This document shows, piece by piece, positions 28,403-36,816 of a DNA stretch of 64,000 nucleotides. Each line of letters opens with the position of its first letter. Position 1 is the first letter of the stretch. A model generated the notes under the pieces. The model was not told the DNA's origin. It did no database searches and was given only the letters and a program-made list of their open reading frames with translations. This DNA is from Paenibacillus sp. PK3_47. Lineage in GTDB: Bacteria; Bacillota; Bacilli; Paenibacillales; Paenibacillaceae. The stretch lies in the NCBI RefSeq assembly GCF_023520895.1, contig NZ_CP026029.1:4030001-4094000 (forward strand). Reading direction: 5' to 3'. Position numbers and translations under genes: made by a program.

Positions 28403-29196
28403 GAAGATTATGGATTGTCCTCACCTACCTTGTATTCTTTCTGCTGATTGCTGCCCCTCTGGGGAGAATGACGATTGGTGCCTTCAGTGAAGGCTTAGGC
28501 GGCTTCTGGGCTGCCCTGTCAAGGCCTGAGGCGCTTCATGCGCTGATGATGACCGGTTTTGTGGTAGTGGTAGTTACGCTGCTGAACACGCTGTTCGGCA
28601 TTATGATGGCCCTGTACCTTGTCCGTGCGGACTGGCTCAGCAAGCGGGTCAGAGGGTTTTTGAACAGTATTGTCGATTTGCCTTACGCTGTATCGCCGGT
28701 TATCGGCGGTCTGATGATTGTCCTGCTGCTGGGTCCGGATAGTGCAGCCGGCGCGCTTTTTGAACAAATCGGAGTGAAGATTGTGTATGCTTTTCCGGGA
28801 ATGGTGATTGCTACGCTCTTCGTTACGTTCCCACTAATGGTGCGTGAGGTCATGCCGGTGCTTCAGGAGATCGGTTCACAGCAGGAAGAGGCGGCTTCTA
28901 CGCTTGGAGCCTATGGCTGGACAACGTTCTGGAAGGTCACCTGGCCTTCAATCCGCTGGGCTGTAATCTATGGCGTTATCCTGACGGTAGCCCGCTCGCT
29001 GGGTGAATTCGGGGCTGTGCTGGTCGTTTCCGGCAATATTATGAACAAGACTCAGACGGCAACCACGCTGGTCTACCAGGATGTCGAGAATTTCAATGTA
29101 ACGGCTGCGGGCGGGATCGCTCTGGTGCTTGCCGCATTCTCCGCAGGTCTGCTGCTGCTTATGGAATGGAGTAAGAGGAGAAAGGAAGTGCATTAA
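28399..29196 (+). CDS. cysW: Sulfate/thiosulfate ABC transporter permease CysW
   Basis: The partner permease, 265 residues, with the same topology as CysT. The EAA loop reads EEAASTLGAYGWTTFWKVTWP, and SLGEFGAVLVVSGNIMNKTQT is the CysW form of the C-terminal signature. The ATG overlaps the cysT stop (ATGA), and only one base separates its stop from the cysA start, so the subunits are co-translated. Confidence 0.95.
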   Translation: MRRLWIVLTYLVFFLLIAAPLGRMTIGAFSEGLGGFWAALSRPEALHALMMTGFVVVVVTLLNTLFGIMMALYLVRADWLSKRVRGFLNSIVDLPYAVSPVIGGLMIVLLLGPDSAAGALFEQIGVKIVYAFPGMVIATLFVTFPLMVREVMPVLQEIGSQQEEAASTLGAYGWTTFWKVTWPSIRWAVIYGVILTVARSLGEFGAVLVVSGNIMNKTQTATTLVYQDVENFNVTAAGGIALVLAAFSAGLLLLMEWSKRRKEVH

Positions 29197-29197
29197 T

Positions 29198-30262
29198 ATG
29201 CATGTGGAAGTGCGGGGCCTGGATAAGCATTTTGGAGATTTTCATGCGGTTAAGGACGTCAACTTCGGTATTACCAAAGGCCATCTGATCGGACTGCTCG
29301 GTCCAAGCGGCGGCGGCAAAACCTCGATTCTGCGGATGCTGGCGGGTCTGGAGAACCCGGACAGCGGGGAGATTATTTTTCACGGCAAAACCGTAAATAA
29401 TCTTCCGCCGCAGGAGCGCGAGATCGGGTTCGTGTTCCAGAACTATGCCCTGTTCAAGCATATGACTGTGTATGACAACATTGCCTTTGGTCTTAAGGTG
29501 AAAAAAGCGAACAAAAACGTGATCCGTGACCGTGTTATGGAACTGGTGGAGCTGACCGGCCTGAAAGGCTTCGAGAAACGTTATCCGCACCAGCTCTCCG
29601 GCGGGCAGCGGCAGCGGGTGGCTTTTGCCCGGGCGCTTGCGCCTGAGCCGCAATTGCTGCTGCTGGATGAACCGTTTGCCGCAATTGATGCCAAGATCCG
29701 TCAGGAGCTGCGCTCCTGGCTGCGCGAGCTGATCGAACGTGTGGGGATCACCTCCATTTTTGTTACGCATGACCAGGATGAAGCGATTGAAGTGGCGGAT
29801 GAGATTATGATCATTAACCAGGGGCGTCTGGAGCAGAAAGGGACACCTTGGGATATTTATAAAGAGCCTAAGACACCGTTTGTAGCAACTTTTATTGGAG
29901 AATCAACGCTGATCGAAAGTGCTTCGGAGCTGAAGGGGTTCAAGAATGCAGGCGGAGGCAAGCCGACCAAAGCGCTGATCCGTCCGGAGTATATCGAGGT
30001 AGGCCACCGGCATGAATTCAAAATGGCTTCCGCAACGGAGCAAGGCATCGTAAAGCATCTGCATTTCCGCGGCAGCGAATGGCTGGTTGAGGTGGAAGTG
30101 AACGGACACAAGCTGGTCACCTACCGCTCACTGGAGAAGGAGACGCTGCAGCCTGGCCAGGAGATTGCGGTGCTGGTCCACCGTGCGTATCTGTTCAATG
30201 ACGAGCGGAGCTGGATACAGGAGAACGGACTGAAGGAAGATCCGATGCCTGTATTTATTTAA
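29198..30262 (+). CDS. cysA: Sulfate/thiosulfate ABC transporter ATPase CysA
   Basis: Cytoplasmic ATP-binding subunit of the sulfate importer, 354 residues. Walker A GPSGGGKTS lies at about residues 35-43, the signature LSGGQRQRVAFARALA at about 133-148, Walker B LLLLDEPFAAIDA at about 153, and the H-loop in FVTHDQDEA. The last 120 residues form the TOBE-type regulatory domain. The ATG at 29198 follows GAGGAGAAAGGAAG; a longer frame inside cysW is rejected. Confidence 0.96.
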   Translation: MHVEVRGLDKHFGDFHAVKDVNFGITKGHLIGLLGPSGGGKTSILRMLAGLENPDSGEIIFHGKTVNNLPPQEREIGFVFQNYALFKHMTVYDNIAFGLKVKKANKNVIRDRVMELVELTGLKGFEKRYPHQLSGGQRQRVAFARALAPEPQLLLLDEPFAAIDAKIRQELRSWLRELIERVGITSIFVTHDQDEAIEVADEIMIINQGRLEQKGTPWDIYKEPKTPFVATFIGESTLIESASELKGFKNAGGGKPTKALIRPEYIEVGHRHEFKMASATEQGIVKHLHFRGSEWLVEVEVNGHKLVTYRSLEKETLQPGQEIAVLVHRAYLFNDERSWIQENGLKEDPMPVFI

Positions 30263-30281
30263 TAAAAGGAGTGTCGCCGGT

Positions 30282-31352
30282 ATGATGCTTTTCAAAAGGA
30301 GCAGACAACTGCACGGATGGCTGGCTGCCGTAATGCTGGCAATACTACTTACACTCACCGGCTGCAGCAGCGGACAGGAAGATGCAGCAGAGGATGCTGG
30401 CGCTAAGCCACAAGGGGACCTTACACTGGTCGTAGGCGCCTACAGTGTGGTGAAGGATGCGATGGGTGAGATCCTGCCGCTGTTCGCGGAGAAATGGGAA
30501 GCGGAGACGGGGCAGCATATCGTATTCCAGGAGTCCTATGAAGCTTCGGGAACACAGGCCCGGGCGATTGTCGGCGGGTTCGAGGCGGATGTGACGCTGC
30601 TGGCACTGGAAGGGGATATCGATAAGCTGGTGAAGGCCGGCCTTGTAGAGAAAAACTGGAAGGAACGCGGCGAGAACGGAATGGTTACCCGCTCGGTTGT
30701 GGCACTCGGTACACGGGAGGGCAACCCGAAGGGGATAGAGAGCTTCGCCGATCTGGCCAAACCGGGTGTGAAAGTGCTGTATCCCAACCCAAAGACCTCC
30801 GGGGGAGCACAGTGGGACATCAACGCGATCTATGGGGCCGGTCTGAAGCAGTCAGAGAAGCAGACGGGAAGTAAGGATCCTGCTGCTGCCAAAGCCTTTT
30901 TGGAGAGCGTACACGCCAACATCGAGTCTCTGGACAAAAGCGGACGTGCTTCCATGGCTGCCTTTGAATACGGGGTGGGTGATGTGATCGTCACTTATGA
31001 GAATGAGCTGCTGGCGCGGATTGCCCAGGGGGTAAAATATGAAGTCGTAATCCCCGACGATACGATTCTGATCGAGAATCCCGCCGCCGTGCTGGACAAA
31101 TATGTGGATGAGCGCGGTACCCGCCAGGCGGCGGAAGCGCTGGTTGATTATCTGGCCACTCCGGAAGCCCAGGAGGTCTTCGCCAAATACGGCTTCCGTC
31201 CGGTGAACGAGCAGGTGTACGCGAAGAATGCGGACCGTTACCCGGTACCGGCCGGACTGTTCGACATTCAGTATCTGGGCGGCTGGGATGAAGTGCGGGC
31301 GACGCTGTACTCCAAGCGGGGAGTATGGTATCAGGTGCTTGCGGGAATCTGA
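30282..31352 (+). CDS. sbp: Sulfate ABC transporter substrate-binding lipoprotein
   Basis: Extracytoplasmic sulfate-binding protein of the Sbp/CysP family, 356 residues. The lipobox LTGC puts the acylated Cys at residue 28. Family stretches are VVGAYSVVKDAMGEILPLF, ESYEASGTQARAIVGGFEADV, YPNPKTSGGAQWDINAIYG and GVGDVIVTYENE. It closes the cys operon, placed after cysA rather than before cysT as in enterics. AAAGGAG precedes the start. Confidence 0.94.
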   Translation: MMLFKRSRQLHGWLAAVMLAILLTLTGCSSGQEDAAEDAGAKPQGDLTLVVGAYSVVKDAMGEILPLFAEKWEAETGQHIVFQESYEASGTQARAIVGGFEADVTLLALEGDIDKLVKAGLVEKNWKERGENGMVTRSVVALGTREGNPKGIESFADLAKPGVKVLYPNPKTSGGAQWDINAIYGAGLKQSEKQTGSKDPAAAKAFLESVHANIESLDKSGRASMAAFEYGVGDVIVTYENELLARIAQGVKYEVVIPDDTILIENPAAVLDKYVDERGTRQAAEALVDYLATPEAQEVFAKYGFRPVNEQVYAKNADRYPVPAGLFDIQYLGGWDEVRATLYSKRGVWYQVLAGI

Positions 31353-31510
31353 GGCTGGCGCTGGGCTGGATTTGGACCTGGGGCTGAACTCGAAGCAGAA
31401 CCTATGCCTGAACCTGGAGCTGAGGATGAACCTGAACTGGAAGCACGCTGAGGCCGAAGCTGAAGCTGAAGCCTTAACCTGGAGCTGGGGCTGAACCTGA
31501 ATTGGGAGCA
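31350..31510 (+). repeat. Degenerate CTG/GAAGCT-type low-complexity stretch
   Basis: About 160 bp after the sbp stop made of imperfect hexamer-like units (AACCTG, GAGCTG, GGGCTG, GAAGCT), including GAGGCCGAAGCTGAAGCTGA. It carries no long reading frame with a ribosome site. It looks like slippage-expanded sequence. Confidence 0.6.
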
Positions 31511-31552
31511 GAAACGCTCTAACCACCGTCCGCAGGATAAGTAACTGGACAT

Positions 31553-31594
31553 AGAAGACCATTTCTCCGTATGGAGGGATGGTCTTCTTTTTTT
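31553..31594 (+). terminator. Terminator of the cys operon
   Basis: AGAAGACCAT pairs perfectly with ATGGTCTTCT around a short inner hairpin, followed by a T-run. It lies 200 bp past sbp, beyond the low-complexity stretch. Confidence 0.85.
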
Positions 31595-31758
31595 CGGGGG
31601 CGGGCACTGATATGAATCAGGACCACCCTCTGGGCGAGTGGTTTGCTTATGGGGGAGAACTCCTGTTGAACGGGGGGCATAATTTTGCTCTAGTTGCGGC
31701 TCAATAGATCCTCGTACTCCCGTACAACCCGCTTGTCCATAGCCGGGTCATGAGCAAA

Positions 31759-32250
31759 TGTACACGAAAAACCGAGTACATTGGGCCACTGCGAGGGGAA
31801 AACAGCTCATTGTACACGAAAAACCGAGTACATTGGGCCACTGCGAGGGGAATGCAGCTCATTGTACACGAAAAACCGAGTACATTGGGCCACTGCGAAG
31901 GGAAAGCAGCTCATTGTACGCGAAAAACCGAGTACATTGGGCCACTGCGAGGGGAAAGCAGATCATTGTACGCGAAAAACCGAGTACATTGGGCCACTGC
32001 GAAGGGAAAGCAGCCCATTGTACGCGAAAAACCGAGTACATTGGGCCACTGCGAAGGAAAAGCAGATCATTGTACGCGAAAAACCGAGTACATTGGGCCA
32101 CTGCGAAGGGAAAACAGCTCATTGTACACGAAAAACCGAGTACATTGGGCCACTGTGAAGGAAAAGCAGCTCATTGTACACGAAAAACCGAGTACATTAG
32201 GCCACTGCGAAGGAAAAGCAGCTCATTGTACGCGAAAAACCGAGTACATC
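31759..32250 (+). repeat. 52-bp tandem repeat array, nine full copies plus a partial tenth
   Basis: Units start at 31759, 31811, 31863, 31915, 31967, 32019, 32071, 32123, 32175 and 32227, every step exactly 52 bp. Each unit holds a near-palindromic core TGTACRCGAAAAACCGAG followed by TACATTGGGCCACTGC and a variable purine-rich stretch (GAGGGG, GAAGGG or GAAGGA) ending CTCAT. The TGTAC...GTACA ends can pair around an A-rich loop. Because 52 is one more than a multiple of three, all three plus frames stay open and repeat the same peptide out of phase, so apparent ORFs here are artefacts. No gene lies in 31595-31758. Confidence 0.97.
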
Positions 32251-32412
32251 TGGATATGCCAAGGTAATTAAATTACTGGGCTTACAGTATTTTTGAGGAG
32301 TTTGTCGTTTATATCAAGGATCATCTTATAATTGAATGACTGGCACATAAATAAATAACTCCCGGAATGTATTCTATTGTGCTGCAGCTGGCAAATTTAT
32401 TGGCCCGGCTTG

Positions 32413-32418
32413 TATAAT
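32413..32418 (+). promoter_or_regulatory. Possible -10 box before the MBL-fold gene
   Basis: TATAAT preceded 18 nt upstream by TGGCAA, about 90 bp before the start at 32508. The -35 is weak. Confidence 0.3.
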
Positions 32419-32507
32419 TGAGAAATATTCATTCACCCAGAACAAAAGAGACGGATTCCCGGCTGACCTTCTTCAAGGCAGAACAGGGAACGAAAAGGAG
32501 AGTAATC

Positions 32508-33284
32508 ATGGATACATTGGTGTTCTTAGGTACAGGCGACGCGATGGGCGTTCCGAGAGTGTACTGTTCTTGCGATACCTGCATGGAGGCGAGAGAGGGC
32601 GGAGTCAATGCCCGTTTCCGCTCATCCGTGCTTATAGATAACGGCAGCGGTTTTTTGGCGATCGATTGCGGTCCGGACTGGCGGCGGCAGATGGAGATGC
32701 TCGGACACCGCGGGATGCAGAGGCTGCTCGTGACACATGCCCATTTTGACCATATCGGAGGGCTGCCGGAGTGGGCGGATGCCTGCCGCTGGATGGGGCA
32801 CAAAGGGGAGCTGTACACACCTGCCGAGGTCATCCCAATCATACTTAGGCAGTACCCTTGGCTGGGAAGCCATATTAATATGATTCCCTGTGATGACGGG
32901 ATGGAGCTGGACGGCTGGCGTATCGATACCTGGAAAGTGAACCATGGCAAGAACGGATACTCCTATGCATTCCGCTTTGAAAAAGCAGGCTTCAAATGGG
33001 TCTACTGTCCGGATTCGATCTCGCTTACGCCTGCAGAAACCAATCCGATGCATGGAGCCGATCTGCTGGTGCTGGGAACCAGTTTTTATTATGAGGCGGC
33101 AGAGCTGTCCACCCGTTCGGTGTACGATATGACGGAAGCCGCAGAGCTGCTGGAGACTGTGAAGCCGCACCGTGCGGTATACACGCATATGTCCCATGAT
33201 GTGGATCTGAGAAAAGACTACATTTTGCCGGAGCGTGTTACGCTGGCCGTTACAGGGATGAGGGTACCGCTGGTTAAAGAGTAA
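32508..33284 (+). CDS. PhnP-like metallo-beta-lactamase-fold hydrolase
   Basis: A 258-residue MBL-fold hydrolase. The metal motif THAHFDHIGG is at about residues 75-84, with further ligands in DCGPDW, KVNHGKNGYS and YTHMSHDVDL. An N-terminal CSCDTC (Cys 20, 22, 25) resembles the extra zinc knuckle of PhnP-type phosphodiesterases. The start at 32508 follows AAAAGGAGA. PhnP cleaves cyclic phosphate intermediates in phosphonate use, but no phn genes are nearby, so the substrate is open. Confidence 0.85.
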   Translation: MDTLVFLGTGDAMGVPRVYCSCDTCMEAREGGVNARFRSSVLIDNGSGFLAIDCGPDWRRQMEMLGHRGMQRLLVTHAHFDHIGGLPEWADACRWMGHKGELYTPAEVIPIILRQYPWLGSHINMIPCDDGMELDGWRIDTWKVNHGKNGYSYAFRFEKAGFKWVYCPDSISLTPAETNPMHGADLLVLGTSFYYEAAELSTRSVYDMTEAAELLETVKPHRAVYTHMSHDVDLRKDYILPERVTLAVTGMRVPLVKE

Positions 33285-33299
33285 GCATCATTGGAATGA

Positions 33300-33512
33300 A
33301 AAGCCCTGGGGTGGACACTGCCGCAGACGCTACTGTGGGTACGGATGCAGAGCTGCTGCAAATGCCACTGCAGACGCTGCCCAGACGATGCAACAGATGA
33401 TGCCGCCGACAATTACCGCTGACGCTGCTGCAGATGATGCCGCAAACTTGTGTAGACGATGTTGAGATGTTGCCGCAAACGCCCCCCAGACGCCCCGCAA
33501 ACGCCGCCGCAG
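33300..33512. repeat. GC-rich degenerate GCAGACGCTGC-type stretch
   Basis: About 210 bp of imperfect units around GCAGACGCTGC, CAGATGATGCCG and GCAAACGCC, following the MBL gene. No start with a ribosome site is seen; it is described because no gene lies in 33285-33768. Confidence 0.55.
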
Positions 33513-33515
33513 AAT

Positions 33516-33700
33516 CTAACGGACCGTACGGGCGTTATTTTCAATAAAAGGGGCATTTCCCGGGGCTAACGGACCGGCCTTCCCTTATTCCCTCAGCAGC
33601 AGGGCTTTCCCGGACGAAATCCTACGAATAAGGGATCTGTTGTCCGTTAGCCGATGAAACTGTTGGTTTTGGCAGAAATAAGGGATCGTCGGTCCGTTAG
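33516..33700. repeat. 185-bp four-repeat element, copy 1 (CTAACGGACC family)
   Basis: Four 25-bp repeats: forward at 33516-33540 and 33566-33590, inverted at 33626-33650 and 33676-33700. The consensus is CTAACGGACC, seven variable bases, then CCTTATTT or close. Spacers are 25, 35 and 25 nt. The outer pair and inner pair can base-pair as two nested 25-bp stems. Copy 2 of the same family is at 48834-49018. Confidence 0.9.
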
Positions 33701-33768
33701 AAGAGGTATACCTGCTCCGGGCCAATGCTCCCTCTGAACACATAGTCCAAAAGGAGGCTATCCACCCT

Positions 33769-34350
33769 ATGAGTAAAACCGTTCATCCGATCATGCTCGA
33801 TTTTCCTGAAAGTCTGGAAACCGGACGTCTGCTGATGCGTGCGGCGTTGTGGGGAGACGGGGCTGCAATGAATGAAGCAATCGCCGAAAGTCTTAGTGAA
33901 CTGCAGCCGTGGATGATTTTTGCGCAAAAGATGCCGGCACCCGAGGAATCCGAGCAATTTGTAAGGGAAGCACGGCTGAATTACCTCAAACGTTCCTCCC
34001 TGCATATGAACATTTATGATAAAGCAAGCGGGAGGTTCATCGGCTGCAGCGGCTTACATCATGTGGATTGGGACAGCCGCAATTTTGAGATCGGATACTG
34101 GATCAGAAGTTCTTGCACAGGCAAAGGTTATATGACCGAGGCGGTTAACGGGATTACCGATTTCGCAATTCATGAGCTTAAGGCGAACCGGATCGAGATC
34201 CGCTGCAGCACCCGCAATACCCGAAGCGCCGCAGTTGCCGAGCGTGCAGGGTTCATACTGGACGGCGTACTGCGCAGAGGTATGAAAGGCTTCGACGGGG
34301 AAATGCATGACTGCAGGGTGTATGCGAAGGTGCGCGGGGCAGAATTTTAG
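33769..34350 (+). CDS. RimJ/RimL-type GNAT acetyltransferase
   Basis: A 193-residue N-acetyltransferase of the ribosomal-protein alanine acetyltransferase (RimJ/L) group. The opening ETGRLLMRAALWGDGAAMNEA, the core GCSGLHHVDWDSRNFEIGYW and the acetyl-CoA site SSCTGKGYMTEAVNGI, then STRNTRSAAVAERAGF, are typical. GGAGG-like sequence precedes the ATG. The target amine is unknown. It starts 68 bp past the inverted-repeat element. Confidence 0.88.
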   Translation: MSKTVHPIMLDFPESLETGRLLMRAALWGDGAAMNEAIAESLSELQPWMIFAQKMPAPEESEQFVREARLNYLKRSSLHMNIYDKASGRFIGCSGLHHVDWDSRNFEIGYWIRSSCTGKGYMTEAVNGITDFAIHELKANRIEIRCSTRNTRSAAVAERAGFILDGVLRRGMKGFDGEMHDCRVYAKVRGAEF

Positions 34351-34453
34351 GAGCAGGGGGAGCAAGATCATTTAATCCGGTTGGTTGAAAATGAACAGAA
34401 ATGAAATGATCAACTATGTCAGATGCTCCATTAAAAGTCCTGCATGCTAAAGG

Positions 34454-34490
34454 AAGGCAGCCCATCCCAACGTGATCGGCTGCCTTTGTT
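34454..34490 (+). terminator. Terminator after the GNAT gene
   Basis: AAGGCAGCC pairs with GGCTGCCTTT around an 18-nt loop, with a weak T tail, 100 bp past the GNAT stop and just before the lipoprotein gene. Confidence 0.65.
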
Positions 34491-34504
34491 CAAGGGGGAA
34501 GAAT

Positions 34505-35062
34505 ATGAAAAGTGTTCTTTTAAGAAGCGTAATGGTTGCGGTATTAGTATCCTTAGCAGGTTGTCAGCAAAATACAACGCAATCAGAAAAGCGAATTTTC
34601 AAAGCAGAAACGGAAGGTTTTGCAGAGCCGGAATCATCGGATTGGGTCAAATATATAACACCCCTGAGAGAGTACATGTATTATAGAACACAAGCGGTGG
34701 TTAACAAGGATACAACTATTTTGTGGGGGAGATACCCGGATCTGAAAGATAATATTAACCTTAAACAAGGAGTCAATGCCGAGGGGAACGAGGTTGAATC
34801 CTTAAATCAGAGTTTTGACTTAATAGATGCCAATTATAATATTGAAAGCTACGAACGAATTAAAGTAAAAAGGATAAACGATAGTGAAGCTGCAGTTCTT
34901 ATGCATGGAAGTATAATTTATTTGGGCAATGACTTTGATGAGACCGGAGGGGAATATGTAATAGAAGTCTTCCTGGAACACCGGGACAACCATTGGACGG
35001 TCGTAAAAACAGACGAATACACTTTACCGGAATACAAAGAATGGATGAATGGCCAGGAATAG
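34505..35062 (+). CDS. Predicted lipoprotein of unknown function
   Basis: A 185-residue exported lipoprotein. The signal ends in the lipobox SLAGC; the ATG at 34505 follows GGGGGAAGA. The mature part is charged, with LREYMYYRTQAVVNKDTTILWGRYPDL and a later beta-rich IYLGNDFDETGGEYVIEVFLEH. This pattern resembles small NTF2-like or DUF-type lipoproteins, but I do not recognise the family. It is more AT-rich than its neighbours, suggesting possible recent acquisition. Confidence 0.75.
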   Translation: MKSVLLRSVMVAVLVSLAGCQQNTTQSEKRIFKAETEGFAEPESSDWVKYITPLREYMYYRTQAVVNKDTTILWGRYPDLKDNINLKQGVNAEGNEVESLNQSFDLIDANYNIESYERIKVKRINDSEAAVLMHGSIIYLGNDFDETGGEYVIEVFLEHRDNHWTVVKTDEYTLPEYKEWMNGQE

Positions 35063-35132
35063 ATGTATTCAATGAACTAAAAGAATACTGGAACTTTAAT
35101 TAACAAAAAAGAGCAAAGGAGGGAACCACTGC

Positions 35133-35882
35133 ATGGCAACCGTATTCGATGCCCATCTGCATATCATTGACCCGCGGTTTCCATTAATAGAGAACCAGGG
35201 GTTTTTGCCTGAGCCGTTTACCTGTGAAGATTATTTAGATAGAGTCCAGCCGTTAAAAGTTACAGGAGGCGCCGTTGTATCAGGATCATTTCAAGGTTAC
35301 GATCAGACCTACTTAACCGATTCCCTGCAAAAGCTCGGCGGGAATTTTGTCGGGGTCACCCAATTGCCTCATGATACATCAGATGAAGAGATTTTAAGGC
35401 TGCATGACTGCGGCGTGAAAGCTATCCGCTTTAATGTCCGGCGGGGAGGCTCGGAAGACATCTCACGGTTGGACTACTTCGCCAGGAGAGTTCATGAGCT
35501 GGCAGGATGGCATGCGGAATTATATATCGACTCTGCAGCTTTGCCCGAAATTGCCGACACATTAGTTAACCTTCCTGCTGTATCAATAGATCATTTGGGA
35601 CTATCCCAAGAGGGGCTCCCTAAACTTCTGTCTCTAGTCGATAAAGGAGTGAGAGTCAAAGCAACCGGATTTGGCAGGGTAGAGCTTGATCCGGCACAGG
35701 CTATCCGTTCCATTTATTCGGTGAATCCGGATGCCCTGATGTTTGGGACGGACCTGCCGTCAACGAGAGCAAAGAGACCTTACGATCATTCCGATCTAGA
35801 GCTGATTTACAATACGCTTGAGGAGGATCAGGCGGAGAAGGTTGTATATAAGAATGCAATGAAATGGTATTTGAATATGTAA
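35133..35882 (+). CDS. Amidohydrolase-2 family TIM-barrel hydrolase
   Basis: A 249-residue metal-dependent hydrolase of the amidohydrolase_2 group (2-pyrone-4,6-dicarboxylate lactonase-like). FDAHLHIIDPRFPL carries the HxH start, later IRFNVRRGG, SIDHLGL (His and Asp region) and MFGTDLPSTRA (terminal Asp). AAAGGAGGGAA precedes the ATG. Lactone or decarboxylation-type reactions are typical of the family; the substrate is not known. Confidence 0.82.
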   Translation: MATVFDAHLHIIDPRFPLIENQGFLPEPFTCEDYLDRVQPLKVTGGAVVSGSFQGYDQTYLTDSLQKLGGNFVGVTQLPHDTSDEEILRLHDCGVKAIRFNVRRGGSEDISRLDYFARRVHELAGWHAELYIDSAALPEIADTLVNLPAVSIDHLGLSQEGLPKLLSLVDKGVRVKATGFGRVELDPAQAIRSIYSVNPDALMFGTDLPSTRAKRPYDHSDLELIYNTLEEDQAEKVVYKNAMKWYLNM

Positions 35883-35884
35883 AA

Positions 35885-35936
35885 AAGGTGCCCGTCTCCC
35901 GGTTCAGCGAACCGGATGACAGGCACCTTCTTTCTC
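35885..35936. terminator. Bidirectional terminator between convergent genes
   Basis: AAGGTGCC pairs with GGCACCTT around an inner GGTTC/GAACC hairpin. A-runs on one side and a T-rich tail on the other serve both strands. Confidence 0.85.
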
Positions 35937-35949
35937 TTCACACTTAAGC

Positions 35950-36750
35950 TTAGACAGTCTTAAGGATGAACTTATCGATGACATGCTTCACGCCGTCTTC
36001 ATTGTTGCTGAGGGTGATGAAATCAGCAATTTCTTTCAGTGCCGGAATGGCATTGGCCATAGCTACACCAAGACCTGCAGCTTCAAGCATTTCATGGTCA
36101 TTCCAGGAATCGCCTACGGCAATGGTCTCGGACAGCTCACAGCCGAAGTGCTTCGCAAGGAACTCAAGGGCCAGGCCTTTGGTGCCTTCATGATGCATAA
36201 TTTCCAGGAAATAAGGCTTGGACTTCGTAATGTGGACCGAATCGCCGAGCAGCTCGCGCAGAATAGGAGCCAGCTCATCCAGGAAATCAGGGTCGTCAAC
36301 GATGAGCATTTTTGGTGTTTTTTGCGGAACCAGCTTCTCCCAGTCGGGTTCAACGAAATACTGCGTTTTGTTCAGGGCGGAGTAGTCGATCAGCTTCTGG
36401 TTTTCTTCACGGGCATACAGCTTGTCGTCGATGTAAGTCTGCAGGTGCAGGTTATGCTCGACACAATAACTGAACAGTTTGCGTACCGCGTCCTGCGGTA
36501 CATAACGCTCATAGAGCACCTTTTCATCGAGCAGATTCTTAACCAGTGCGCCCTGATAAGTGATGATCGGCACGTTCAATCCGGTCTGGCGGGCAATGGC
36601 CTGTGCAGAAGCATAGGCGCGGCCGGTTGCGAGGGTTACAACTACGCCTGCGGCAACAGCCTGCTCCAGCGCGGATTGGGTGGCAGGGGTAACTTCCTTG
36701 TCATCATTAATGAGGGTGTCGTCGATATCGATGGCGATCAATTTGTACAT
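35950..36750 (-). CDS. Cof-type HAD-superfamily phosphatase
   Basis: A 266-residue HAD IIB (Cof/YidA-like) phosphatase. Motif I is DIDDTL with D8 and D10, motif II is VTLATGRAYASA, and motif IV is GDSWNDHEMLEAAGLGVAM; the large C2-type cap lies between. Substrates are usually sugar phosphates or riboflavin precursors. The start at 36750 follows AAGGAGAG; the frame upstream to 36807 has no ribosome site. Confidence 0.9.
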   Translation of the reverse strand: MYKLIAIDIDDTLINDDKEVTPATQSALEQAVAAGVVVTLATGRAYASAQAIARQTGLNVPIITYQGALVKNLLDEKVLYERYVPQDAVRKLFSYCVEHNLHLQTYIDDKLYAREENQKLIDYSALNKTQYFVEPDWEKLVPQKTPKMLIVDDPDFLDELAPILRELLGDSVHITKSKPYFLEIMHHEGTKGLALEFLAKHFGCELSETIAVGDSWNDHEMLEAAGLGVAMANAIPALKEIADFITLSNNEDGVKHVIDKFILKTV

Positions 36751-36816
36751 GTGTTTCTCTCCTTTTTTGGAAGCATACGTTTTTTCTCTAATTAATCTTT
36801 GCCGCAAAAAAAATCC

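Noticed and set aside
31759..32250. CRISPR array.
   Set aside because: The whole 52-bp unit repeats; there are no unique spacers and no cas genes.
31750..32271. Three overlapping plus-strand ORFs of 125-173 residues with internal repeats.
   Set aside because: They are produced by the 52-bp period being one over a multiple of three in DNA without stops; no ribosome site fits and all three frames give the same peptide.
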